Below, piece after piece: positions 1 to 13,100 of a stretch of DNA of 64,000 nt. Positions within the stretch are counted from its first letter, which is position 1. The number at the start of each line of letters is the position of its first letter. Below the pieces are notes generated by a model. It was not told the DNA's origin. It worked only from the letters and a program-made list of their open reading frames with translations, and did no database searches. The DNA is from Gari tellinella. Its lineage: Eukaryota; Mollusca; Bivalvia; Cardiida; Psammobiidae. The stretch covers positions 41,480,623-41,544,622 of the forward strand of contig OV277861.1 in the NCBI GenBank assembly GCA_922989275.2, written 5' to 3'. The position numbers and the translations under genes were made by a program.

Positions 1-504
1 GGCCCGGCATTGGCGGACAGAAGGCAAAATAGGGGAAACCGCTTAGACCAATGGACCACGGAACTATCCGTTTATTTCGGATCGATTTAACGTATTTCAA
101 TGTGTAGCAATCGAAAGTGCATACAACTTCGTAATTCGGCTCGTGTTTATGTCTGAGCCCGTGTAGAGAAGCAACAACAACAACTATACCGTCTACTAGT
201 CGGTATAGAAAAACGATGGAAAATATCTAAAAATCTAAGATTCGGTGACGATTCTTGAGACTTTTTTTGGACTGATCATATTTTTTTAATGTCAGAAGCC
301 AAATAATGCCACACATTTGCTTTTATTTGAGTATTTTATTTTATTTTGACAAGTACACCATCCGGTTGCGAGTCCCTTTAAAGGTGGCAAAGCAAATGTA
401 GAATATTTCGGATTTGTTATGATTTTACCTCACTTTAACAGTATTTCAGTCATACTGTGACATCCAGCTAATTACAGGCAGAGGAAAGTTTATTTTACCT
501 TGTT

Positions 505-753
505 TTAACCCTTTCCCTTATAGAAGCGCCTTTTAGCAAATTTGATTTATTCTTCCACTGAAGAAAATAGTACCAATTTATACAATCTTGAAAATGAACC
601 ATAAGAAAAATGTTCTAAATAGCAGATGATAGCTTAAAGCAGGCTGAAAGTAAAGCAGAATGTGCCTTAAGGCACATTCTGAAATACTTTCAAACTGCTT
701 TAAGTGGTCATCTGTCATCAAAAATAGAAACAAGCTATGGGGTAACGGGTTAA
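505..753 (+). mobile_element. PBM1 MITE (TTAA-flanked)
   Basis: Starts TTAACCCTTTCCC and ends GGGGTAACGGGTTAA, with the family's central core-1 palindrome near 630-710. TTAA at both ends and CCC termini are as expected of piggyBac-type target duplication. Short open frames here are by-products of the palindrome. Confidence 0.8.
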
Positions 754-769
754 GCAGTCTATTACCATA

Positions 770-930
770 ACTCATTCATTCCTGAAACTTCAAATGGAAA
801 ATTCCAGTCTCCAAATAAGTCTAGTCCAATTTTAACCATTCAGGGTTTTGGTTTTATTTGCAATTTTTTTGCAAAACGAAATTCTCCTTTACTTTCAACC
901 TGCTTTAAGGTACAATCTGCTACAAGGTTT
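770..930. repeat. PBM2 and PBM1 fragments
   Basis: 770-870 matches the 5' part of PBM2 (CCTGAAACTTCAAATGG). 889-930 matches the right arm of the PBM1 palindrome. Neither is complete. Confidence 0.5.
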
Positions 931-974
931 TTCGCTATTGAAGGTTATGTTTAGGGGTAGATTATTCCACTTAC

Positions 975-1126
975 ATGCATGAGGAGAATGCCAGCGACAA
1001 AGCTGAGGCCCTGACAGTAGCCTACATCTGTGTCCATCAGACTGTAGGCCTTCAGCAGGTTAAACAAGGCTAATTGACCATTACCCAGCTGCATAGAGAA
1101 ATATGGATGACCTGGGAATGTCCGCC
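975..1126 (-). CDS. TBC1D1/TBC1D4: Exon 13: TBC domain with glutamine finger
   Basis: Encodes residues 990-1039 of the joined frame plus two bases completing Gly989. Acceptor ...tattttgttttcag at 1127-1128, donor GTAAGTGG from 974. Reads RTFPGHPYF...[16 protein letters not shown], the same segment and same intron position as human TBC1D1. The Arg of the IxxDxxR arginine finger (R990) is the first full codon and the glutamine finger is GYCQG (Q1027). Ends in phase 0 after His. The following exon is off the left edge; 1-974 shows no candidate. Confidence 0.95.
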
Positions 1127-4100
1127 CTGAAAACAAAATAACACTACTTTGTTTTATTTTCTATAGTTATCTTATTTTATGTAGATGACAAGACAATTAA
1201 AATATAACTTTTTGTGTGTGTGTGTGTTTGTAAGATACTGAATCCCACTACGAATTGTCTGATACACACCAAACATCCCACCTCCTGAAAAGAACTAACT
1301 ACGTAAACCCACGTAGTGGGGAGTAAAATTATTTCAAAACGTTATATTTTCCCCTCTAGATGCCAAAAATCATAAAATTTTGATATGTTTCGGTTTCCGG
1401 TGTGTAACTGAAATTTATCTTGCACACAAACTAGGCCGTAGAGAGACTTAACACACTTTACAGCTCCAGCAGTGGAAATGCACTGATCGCGCATGCACAT
1501 TACCAACTTTCAGAGCACAATTTGGCGGACAAGTTGCGGAGGGAAAGTCACGTCTAGGTCAGTAACATTTTCTTCCACATACTGTTTTGATTATATTGAG
1601 ATATATGGAACATAGAACATGTGTCGTTTCTACACTGCGATAATTTGAAATACATTTAAATGTGTGGAAATAGCAATGGCAGATCAAATTCAGAGTCACC
1701 GTAAGAGTTGAAATGGCGGGATAATTATGAAGGTATGAAAGATCTATACTTTCTTTAGTCTTAGGCGAGTTATTAGCATTTTTTGAAACCTAAATGCAGA
1801 TCTCCAAACCTAAATGTGGGCCATAAGTTCAAGGTCAAGGTCACAAGGCTGAAATGGTTTGTATGCATGAAAAGGTATTGTCCATATAAACATGCATGCC
1901 AAATATGAAAGGAATACCTTAATGAATATAGGAGTTCTAGGCATTTTTCAAAACCTAAACATAGATTTTGAAATCAGGTAGACGCAGGCCCTAAGTTCAA
2001 GGTCAAGGTCACAGGGATCAAACTTTTTGTCTGCAGGGAAAGGTCTTATCCATATACACACACATACCAAATATGAAAGCAATACCTCAAGGGACATAGA
2101 CTTTATAAGCAATTTCTTGAAACTGATTATGCAAACGGGAATGGACACAGGAACGGGAACGGACACGCCAACGACTAGGTGATAACATTAGCTCCTGGAC
2201 ACAGTCCGGCAAGCTAAAAACAGGCTATGGGGTAATGGGTTAAGCTAATTCATTACCGAGGTCTATGATGATTGCGTGTTGGTGGGTGGTGAGTTGTTTC
2301 AGCAGTTCCTGGTAGTCTACTTTAGGAGATTTCTCCTCCAAGGTCGGGTTCATCAGTCTGTGTTGTTCCACCAGCAGCCACCATATATCACCACGCTTAG
2401 CCTGGGGCACACCTAAAATATTGGATGAGCATTTAACACATTGAACCCTAACGATTAGTATACTTGTCATTTACAAACAGTGTACCTGTAAAGAGTATGC
2501 TTGTCCTATGCAAGCAGTGTAGACTCCAATCAGAGGTGTTTATGTAGAGGAGTACATAAAGTTGTCCTATGGTGGATATGATGAGGAAAACTAAATGTTT
2601 ACCATATAATTTCTTACAAGACTCATGCCACGTTACATCATATTCACAAGAAAGATAAAGAATGAGCAGAACAACAATATCTTATCAGTTTTATCAGTTT
2701 GAAAAGTTCTAAACAATTTGATATTACAACATCATCAAAGTTTGTGCTAACAGTAACGAGAGCACCGCAAATGGGTGCTGGACGCTCGACTTTCATATAC
2801 TTGAGACGGCTACAATTTTTCAAACTTAAAGAATGTGTATGGGTGTTTAATGCCCAATTGATCATAGAAGTTTGTAAGCAACAACAACTTAAACATACTT
2901 GGACAGTCTACATTCCATTTAAAGTAAACTATAAGTCAAAAGAAGGACAATATCTTTGCCTGCTTTACCTGCCTTGTTGTATGGAGTTGCCCTTTTGAAA
3001 CTAAACAAGTACCGGTATTCAAATATATTGGAAGTTTGAAATTAATAACTTTCTACAGTTACTGAATAATTTCATCTACAAATTCTTGGTCAAACAAGGG
3101 CAATAACTCTGCATTGACAAATCCCATGGTTATCTGCTTTGTTGAAAGGTGATGCCCTTTTGAAACTGAACAAGTATTCAAAGTTTCGAGTTAATACCTA
3201 TGGTAATTATTGAGAAATTTCAATTTACAAGTTTTATGCAAATAAAGACAAGGGCAATAACTCTGGAATGGCACATCCCCGATCACCTTTCTTGTTTGAA
3301 TAAGTTGCCCTTTTGATATAACACAAGTATTTAAAGTTTCAAGTTAATACCTTCAACAGTTATTAAGATATTTCAATTTACAAGTTTTAAGTAAATAAAA
3401 CAAGGGCAATAACTCTGTAATTACAAATCACAGAGTAACCTACCTTATTGTAATGAGTTGTCCTTTTAATACTTAACAAGTATCCAAAGTTTCAAGTAAG
3501 TATCTTTCATAGTTATTTAGATATGTTAATTTATAACTTTTAAGTAAATAAAACAAGGGCAATAACTCTGGATACACAAACCTCAGGTTTACTTGTCTTG
3601 TTGTTATGAGTTGCCCTTTTGATACTGAATAACTATTCAAAGTTTCAAGTTAATATCTTTCACAGTGATTTAGATATGTTAATTTACAATTTTTAAGTAA
3701 ATAAAACAAGGGAAATAACTCTGAAATGACAAATCCCAGGGTTACCTGCCTTGTTGTAATGAGTTGCCCTTTTGATACTGAACAAGTATTCCAAGTTTCA
3801 AATGGATACCTTTGATAGTTATTGAGATATGTTGGTTTATAACTTTTAAGTAAATAAAACAAGGACAATAACTCTGAAATGACAAATCCCAGGGTTACCT
3901 GCCTTGTTGTAATGAGTTGCCCTTTTGATACTGAACAAGTATTCCAAGTTTCAAATGGATACCTTTGATAGTTATTGAGATATGTTAATCTATAATTTTT
4001 AAGTAAATAAATCAAAGGCAATAACTCTGAAATGACAAATCCCAGGGTTACCTGCCTTGTTGTAATGAGTTGCACTTTTGATACTGAACAAGTTTTCCAA

Positions 4101-7100
4101 GTTTCAAATGGATACCTTTGATAGTTATTGAGATATGTTAATTTATAATTTTTAAGTAAATAAATCAAGGGCAATAACTCTAAAATGACAAATTCCAGGG
4201 TTACCTGCCTTGTTGTAATGAGTTGCCCTTTTGATACTAAACAAGTATTCCAAGTTTCAAATGGATACCTTTGATAGTTATTGAGATATGTTAATTTATA
4301 ATTTTTAAGTAAATAAATCAAGGGCAATAACTCTAAAATGACAAATCCCAGGGTTACCTGCCTTGTTGTAATGAGTTGCCATTTTGATACTGAACAACTA
4401 TTCCAAGTTTCAAATGATACCTTTGATAGATATTGAGAAATCAACTCTTACAAAAACCTTAAGCAAAAAACTTAACAGACGCAGACGCAGACGACAGGGT
4501 GACGACAATAGCTCGACTTTTCGAAAAAGTCGAGCTAAAAATGGCAACTAATTGTACATTCAGAAGTCTACACTAATGAAAACTTGTAAAACATATTTAT
4601 CATTGAGCCAAAAAGGAATTATCATGGCATATTTTCACAGCCCATGTAGGGCTCCAGATCGGGAGAGCATTGTCAAAGACTAAAATCTTGATGACTCTAT
4701 CAAACCTTATACTGTGACCACTCATTAGAATCGTTGCGAAGCAACAATTCTAATGAGTGGTCACAGTATAGAGTTTGGTGAAGACTAGAATGAGTACCTT
4801 GTTTAACACATTCCAGCAGTTTGTCGTAACGTAAGCTGTCACTTGTCTTTAATACAATCAATTAGCTATCATTTTAGTACCTTGTTTAACACATTACAGC
4901 ACTTTGTCGTAACGTAAGCTGTCACTTGTCTTTTATACAATCAATTAGCTATCATTTTAGTACCTTGTTTAACACATTCCAGCAGTTTGTCGTAACGTAA
5001 GCTGTCACTTGTCTTTTATACAATCAATTAGCTATCATTTTAGTACCTTGTTTAACACATTCCAGCAGCTTGTCGTAACCAAACTTGACATCGGCCCTGT
5101 CTGGAGTGCCCAGCATCTCATCCCATGTCCGTGACACCTCCTTCAAACATGGCGTAATCTCCACATAGTCCAGCTTCTGTCGCTTCAGCTGCATCTCATC
5201 TTGCCGAGCTGCAATATTAGATCCCAAATATCCCCAGTTAATACAGTAAAACCCCTCTGTTATAGTGCGCTCACATTTGCCGTACGGCGGCCGCAGAATC
5301 GGAAAATCGGTAGTTTCCCACGGCCGCCGTAGAAATCCTATGGCGGCCGTACGGCTGCCGCACGGCGTATACCCATATTTCACAGGCGGTAGAGGTCGCC
5401 GTAGAATTATAACACGGAGTTATAACATTTTTTAATTCCTACGGCGGCCGTAGAAAACACTCGCCGCAGAGTGGTTCTACGGCTGCCGTACAGCCGCCGT
5501 AACTCAATTGTCACTTTTCTTATTGTGCATTTGTACTTTTGTTCATACATGTAAAACATGTGCATTATTAAAAATGGGTTTAGATGTTCTTAAGTGCTGT
5601 CCTAATGTGTCCATTGAGTTCACGGTGTAGTTGGACTGATATGAGTTGCGTGAACATGTAGCAAAACCAAGTTATGTAGCAGGAGCAGCATTTTGATTGC
5701 AAAGAATCTGGTGGAGCTTCCACGGCTGCCGTACGGTGGCCGTACCGCGACCGCACGGCGGCCGTACGGTGGCCGCAGGTTTTTTAACCTAAAAAAATAG
5801 AAACTCGCCGTGCGGCAGCCGCAGCAAATGTGAGCGCAACACACGGCGGCCGTAGGAATTCTGCGGCGGCTGGGGAATTGCTACTCGCCGTAGAAACAAC
5901 AAGCCGTGCGGCCGCCGTACGGCAGCTGCAGCAAATGTGAGCGAGGCATTACGGACACTTAATTGTGTTAGTTATTAGGTATTTACGCCAGGTAGCCATA
6001 CTGACTCATAATTACTCATTGCACAATAGCCTCATACTGACTCATTTTGACACAATATAATCCACTAGCTTGTATTAAGATAAGCATTGACAATGAGTAA
6101 TGGTATCCCCAGTTAATACAGTAAAACCTCTCTGTTACGGCCACTAAATAGTGTTAGTTATTAGGTGTTTACGTGACTGTTTTAAAGCAAGGTGACAGTA
6201 AAACAGAAAGCTCCTTTAGGAGCTTTCTGTTTTACTGTTACCTTGCTTTACTTTAGGAACTTTCTGTTTTACTGTTACCTTGCTTTAAGCTGTCACCTTT
6301 TCTTTATACAACCAATTAGCCTTTGTTTAAGTGGTCGTAATAGAGAGGTGTTACTGTATCACCTTTCATAAATGCTATGGTTCTCGTCTATAAAATAAAA
6401 CTTTGTTAACCCTTGGAATTCTAGTCACACATATACGTGACCGGTGTAAACACTGTACCTGTTAAGAAGACACTTGTCCTGTGCAAACAGTGCAGATCAG
6501 AGAAGGCCCTCTGATCAGTGTCTGCACTGTTTGTTATATTGAAACACATTGATCAAAACAATTATTGCCCTAACAGTCAAAATATGGATTAGACAAAATT
6601 GGAAACTGGAATTGTCCATTTGAAGTTCCAGGGAAGAAATTATGTCACCAATGAGAGAAGATTCAATTATATAGAGGATAATTGTTTTTTTCAGTATAAG
6701 ATAGAAATTGCCACTTTTTAAACAAAATTGTTTGACAATTGTGAAAACGAAAGTACATGATTTACCCCGTGTTGAGCCCCAAGTTTACATTGAACACATT
6801 AACGAAACAGTTTCCCGTATGATGATGTCACTTTTTTATTGATTTGACGTCATCCGAATTACGTCGTTGCTCCCGATTTTGGATTCGTGTTCTTCCATTG
6901 AGTGGTTTGCGACAAATCGGACTGCCGGAATTTAACGATAAGACACGATTGACTACGATTTTTGGGGAGCCCTATGGGGAAAACGGCGATTGGTGATAAT
7001 CCACTGCTATTTTCCGGTAATCCACCGAAAAGCATAAATAATGGTGTTAAAACAGGGTCCAGCTTTATAATGTACAACATGATAAAAGTTAACCAGAAAG

Positions 7101-10100
7101 AAAATGTTATATTACTTTCAGCTTCTGTCTAAATCACAAAACCCCTATCTAACGTAACTTAATTGTATGTTCCATCCTACATATTAGTGAGAATATTTTG
7201 AGTAACTATTATGTCTTCTTCCTCCTCTAATGAAAGCATACTAAACATCAAAGAAACCTACTTATGTGTTTGGCTTAAACACTATAATCATTTTGTTGTA
7301 AGGCTGTAAAAAGCAGGAAGCATTTTCCCTTTTTCCAGAACTAATATCATCCAGGACAAATTATTTCACTTCAGTCGTTTAAGTCTGATCAATAATCTTA
7401 GTAAATTAAAACAGGATGTGTTTGTGAAACACTATGCTCCCTGATGTGACCATGACCCCTAAATGGCCACTACATTTGTCTTATATGACCCAAGTTGTTT
7501 TGAGCTCAAGAACTTCTTGAGTTGAGTACATAATTATGCCAAATATGAAGTCTCTATCACATGAAGTTAAAAAATAATGGCCAAAATAAAATCCAGCCTA
7601 TTTGACCTCTAAATGACCTTGACCTTTGTTGGACATGGCCCAAATTGTACTGAGCTAAAGAGCTTCATAGGTTGATTACACCTGCCAAAAAATCATTGTT
7701 TTTTGTTCCAAAACTTGCAAAGGTTTCTTTGCCTAGCTTGTTGAAGTTCTCAATTCAACAATTTTCAAGGACTTTAAATTTGATGGTGCTAATCAGTGTA
7801 AAATTGATACAATTTGAACACCGTGGTCTTGCTGTCAAACAAATAAATCTCATTCATTCAGTAGCATGTTGAGTGAGATCCATGGCAGACAAAAAATCTG
7901 TGAAAATAGATCTTGTTGCAAGGAAGAAGCACAAGTGAGACTATGGTATTGCAATGTAAAACAGTGTAAAATGAAAACTTAATGTTGAAACTATATCTTA
8001 TCCTATTACCCCCAGTGCTCCAGAGAAGCGGAGTATTTCAAAAACTAAAATATTTATTTATGCTTTAAACCCTATGGGGTTACTACTCATTATATATAGA
8101 ACCGTCTCTTTGAGACAATTCTAATGAGTAGTAACACCATAGGATTTGGTGCTGAAATGAGTGAGAAAATGTTGGATAATTTGTTCAGTTTACTCTCTCT
8201 TATCTGGAGTCCTGTACCCCATAGCTTTTTTCTAGTTTAAAATACAGGTGACCACTTAAAGCAGGCTGAAAGTAAAGCAGAATGTGCATTAAGGCACATT
8301 TTGCCTTACTTTCAGTCTGCTTTAAACTACAACTGGCTAGATTATAGAAAATATTTCTTCTGTTGCATAATTATATTATAATGTATAAAGTAGCACTATT
8401 TTCTTTAATGGAGGAATAAATCAAAGGCGTAAAATTGTGTATTTACGGGATGAAGTGTTAAAGCTTGATGTAGTTGCTAACTCTGTCTGAAAAGCAATAT
8501 CTTTGTCTCCCTTTCACTTCTTGGTTGCAGCAAAACAAAAACCTAGACTATTTGGGCTTTACAACAACCTATTATACAACAATATACCAACATGACTACC
8601 TAGAACAATTTAACAAAAACCTGCCGTGAATCTAAACACTTAAAAATAAATATACCTTTACTGTGATTTACCCTGTCAAATGTGCAGGGAGGGTAAATGA
8701 ATACACCATTAGGGTAAAACTGAAAACAATATCATATACAAATAAAACACATTTTCTGCAAATACTTTGCCTTTTTAGATGACATACAAGCATCTTATTT
8801 ATGTTCATTTTTTATTGTCATTGTTTGATAACCCACCAGAAACTTGTCTCTGTACAAGTCCTTATTTTCTCACATAACTACCGCTGTTTTCTATAGCGAA
8901 CAACAATCACGAATATCCTTGTCTCCAACATGTGTGAGATCAATTTGATGAGGTCACTATAGCGTCACTATTTATAAAGACATTTTGACGTCAACGGGAT
9001 TCCAAAAAATGTATATTGCTTTAAAAAATATCTTAAAATGGTTGGTTATGTGAGAAAAAGAATCTGTCACTCGTCAATGTTTAAGACAAGTTGATCTCAA
9101 ACTCGTCTAGAATAGAAGAGTTATTAAGCTCGCCAAACTCGTCTAGAATAGAAAAGTTATTAAGCTCGCCAAGGCTCGTTTAATAAAATTTCAATTCTAG
9201 ACTCGTTTGAGATCAACTTGTCTTAAACATCGACGAGTGACAGATCCTATATATTTCCTTCTTTGCAGCAAAAAGAGTGTCTGTTTAATAACCCATTACC
9301 TCATAGCCTATATATACAAGTTTAACTTTATAAAAATCTCATTAATACAAGATTTTCTGTAAAGAAATCTCATTCCCCACCTCAAAAAGATTACAGACCA
9401 CTGCACACCATGCATGCTAAACAACAGCCGATTATATAAATTGTGAGAATGATTGCACAGTAAAAATAGCCAATCAGGACTCCAAGACTAACTACAAGTC
9501 AGGACAAAATAAATCTGAAACCATTATCTAGACTTCTGAAAGACAATGGACACAGCAGTCAGTTTAATGCCCTAGAAACACACCATACTTTTGAAATGCA
9601 GTTGCCAAATTGAAGTATTACAATGAATTGGGGACAAAGCTTCAGCCTGAAATGTGTTATGCAATCATTAAAACATAGAAACTCGACAAGTTAACCCATT
9701 TCTCCATAAAAATGCCTTTTACCACATTCAATTTATTCCGCCGCTTAAGATAAACAGTTTCACTTTATACAATCATGAATATGCACCATAGAAATAATAC
9801 CTATTACCTAGCAGATGGTAGCTTTAAGCATGCTGGAAGAAAAGCAGAATGCTTTACTTTCATCCTGCTTTTAGCAACTGTCTTCAATGCTGAAAACTAG
9901 CTATTGGGGAAAGTGTTAAGGCTTAACTCTTTCCTCCCTGAAACTTTAAATGGACAATTCCAGTTTCCATTATAGTCTAGTCCATTTCTGACTTTTAAGG
10001 GTATTTTTGTCAATGTTTGGAATTATGACAAACAGTGAAGACCCTGATCAGAGGGCTCCTTTCGGAGCCCTCTGATCTGGGTATTCACTGTTTGCACAGG

Positions 10101-13100
10101 ACAAGTGTACTATTCACATGTACGCTGTTTGAAAAGGACGCCTATATGCGGGACTAGGGTTCAAAGGGTTAATGCAGAGTAGAGGAGTTTCTACTTCTAC
10201 CACGATAAGGCCCCCATCAAATAGTTGATTACTCTGCCGTTTTTGGGGTGTGCGCATAAAATTTTAAAATGTCCAAATAACAATGGTGCTGTACTCATTT
10301 TACAGTTCTGCAAGGTTTTCTTGATTAACTCTTTGAACCCTAGTCCCGCATATAGGCGTGCTTTTCAAACAGTGTACATGTGAATAGTACACTTGTCCTA
10401 TGCAAACAGTGAAGACCCTGATCAGAGGGCTCTGAAAGGAGCCCTCTGATCAGGGTCTTCACTGTTTGTCACAATGTCAAACATTGACAAAAACAACCCT
10501 TAAAAGTCAGAAATGGACTAGACTAAAATGGAAACTGGAATTGTCCATTTAAAGTTTCAGGGAGGAAAGAGTTAAGCAGTCACCTTCCTTTAGAACTTCA
10601 TGCTTCTGTGTGAAACGATTGCATAACACTGACATGAATGTAGCCTATACGTACTAATAGTGTTAACTGTGAAAACTTGACTGTGAACACGAAACATTGT
10701 TGAAAATGAGCACAATTAGGGCAGAAGCGTCTCGAAGAAAAATCAAACAAAAATTTCATGCAAAAACTGTGAACTGATCACAAGCAAAGGGTAAGAAAAA
10801 TCTGTTTCTATAACCCGCTACCACAAGAATACATTTGTTTATATTATTTCTAAGGAACAAAAGCTACTTTTAAATTATTGTTCATATAAATTTGAGCCAA
10901 TATTTGTCATAAGATATATACAAAGGAGAATGTGTTATTCTTTCCCGATAAACGCGTTTACGCAAAAACTATTTTTTCTTTAACAAACAGTTTGGAGCCA
11001 GATCAGACGCCAGGTAACCCGGCGTCTGATCAGGCTCCATACTGTTTGCCACCAAGATAAACATGACATATCAGAATTGTCCAAAAGTTGTTCTTTTCTA
11101 CGTTTTAGCACTTTGCGTTTGCGTACGTTTGCGTTTAAACGGGAAAAAATAACAGATTCTCCACTGTAGCAGTGAACCTGTGTTCAGTAACCTTTGAAAA
11201 AATTATGGATAAATCTAAGGACATCTGTTTACTTAACCCTTTACTCCATTGATATGCATATTTATGCATTTAAATTATTCATACCCTGAAGAAATTACAA
11301 ATTATAGTCATGAATGTACATCAGAAGAAATATTTTCTATATTCTAGTAGATGGTAGCTTAAAGAATTGGCTGAAAATTAAGCAGAATGAGTCATAAGGC
11401 CATTTCTGCTTTACTTTCAACCTCAACCTTAAAGTAGTCATCTGTCAAAATAAGAAATAGGCTATGGAGTAAAGGGATATTGCAGGATAAGTCATACAGA
11501 AATCTCCAAAAGGACTTTCTGTGTTACTTTTTCTTACATAAAACTGCCATCTGCCTCATGAATCATGATGAGTCGCCAAGTTACTTGGCACCTTATCAGG
11601 GGTTCGTCTTACGAAACGTCGTATGACAAATATTGTCGTAAGTCAGATTCTAAAATTCTCAATTATTATTTATTTCTCCATCTTATCCTGTCTTGTTACA
11701 TCTCTTTGGAATCGTCTAGACAAGATTAGATGGAGAAATTAGAGGTATTTTTTAGTTTTGACTTACGACCGTTTTTGTCGTACGATGTTTCTTAAGATCC
11801 AAACTGCTTGCAAAGGAAATCACGGTTCACAGTTCAGATGCTTTAGAATGTCATATCATTACATCTACCAGTTTTGATATCACCTGCTGAAAAGACACCT
11901 CATCAAAAACTATTTACCTAACCAAAACAATCAAAATGCCTAAGCCACAACCACTGAAGACAAGCAATAAATAACTGAAATGCACTGATATGCTGTTGTC
12001 AACAATCTCACAAAACAAAATAAAAATACAGTGAAATTTTCTCAAGCCAGACATTCAAAAAAGTTATCATTGGCTTTTGTGAGGTAGCTAAATGCAGATA
12101 ACTTGATCAGTTTTTTTAACCCTATACACCATTGAAGACAGGTGACCACTTAAAGCAGGTTGAATGTAAAGCAGAATGCGTCTTTAGGCACATTCTGCTT
12201 TACTTTCAGTCTGCTTTCAGCTACCCTCTCAGCCCTCTGATAGGATGTAGAAACTGATTCTTTCTTATGGTGTATATTCTCAACTGTATAAACTATAAAG
12301 TGGCACTGTTTTCTTCAGTGGAGGAATACATTAAAGGCGTAAAAAGGTATATTTATAGAGTAATGGATCTCTCTTTGACTCTTTTCACCATAGTGACAAA
12401 CGTGATAACTTTTGCAAACAGTTTGGATTTTGATGAGTAGCCCAGAAATTCAGCACCTCATCAAATCCAAACTGTTTGACACTCTGACTTAAATTTTCTC
12501 AAAAAATATACAGTGAAACCCCTCCAAACCGGAACCTTTAAATACTGGAATTCTCTCTAGACCGGACAAAAGCTTTGGTCCCGTTTCCAACCCTTCTTTG
12601 TTTTTACCCATTACACCATAAACACACCTTTTTACGTCTTTGGTTTATTCCTACACTGAAGAAAATAGTTTATACATTTTAGCAGATGATAACTTAAAGC
12701 AGGTTGAAAGTAAAGCAGAATAAGGGGCATTCTGCTTTACTTTCAATCTGCTTTAAGTGGTCAGCTTTCGTCCATACTAGAAACAAGCTATTTGGTAAAG
12801 GGTTAAAATCCCTCTAAACTGGAAACCCCTCTAAACCAGAACTTTTTTTTTGTCCCCACACATGTCCGGTTTAGAGGGGTTTCACTGTATAGAAACAAGC
12901 AGAGGATAATTATTGTTGCAGACAAAATTACATCATTCATTTTCAGAGAATGTCTGATTTCAAGAGGTTATACTGTACAACAAAAGCATCTCCCTAGCAC
13001 TAAAAACCGAACTCAACTCAACAAAAAAGAGACGAAAATCAGGCAACGTAATATTGAAGGGGTCTGCCTAAAACACGAGGGGAATATGACACAGGTACAC

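Noticed and set aside
3650..4444. 264-codon minus-strand open frame with repeated [13 protein letters not shown]
   Set aside because: It is a reading of the 153-bp tandem core of pearl-C; the unit length is a multiple of 3, so stops are absent in one frame. No protein-like composition.
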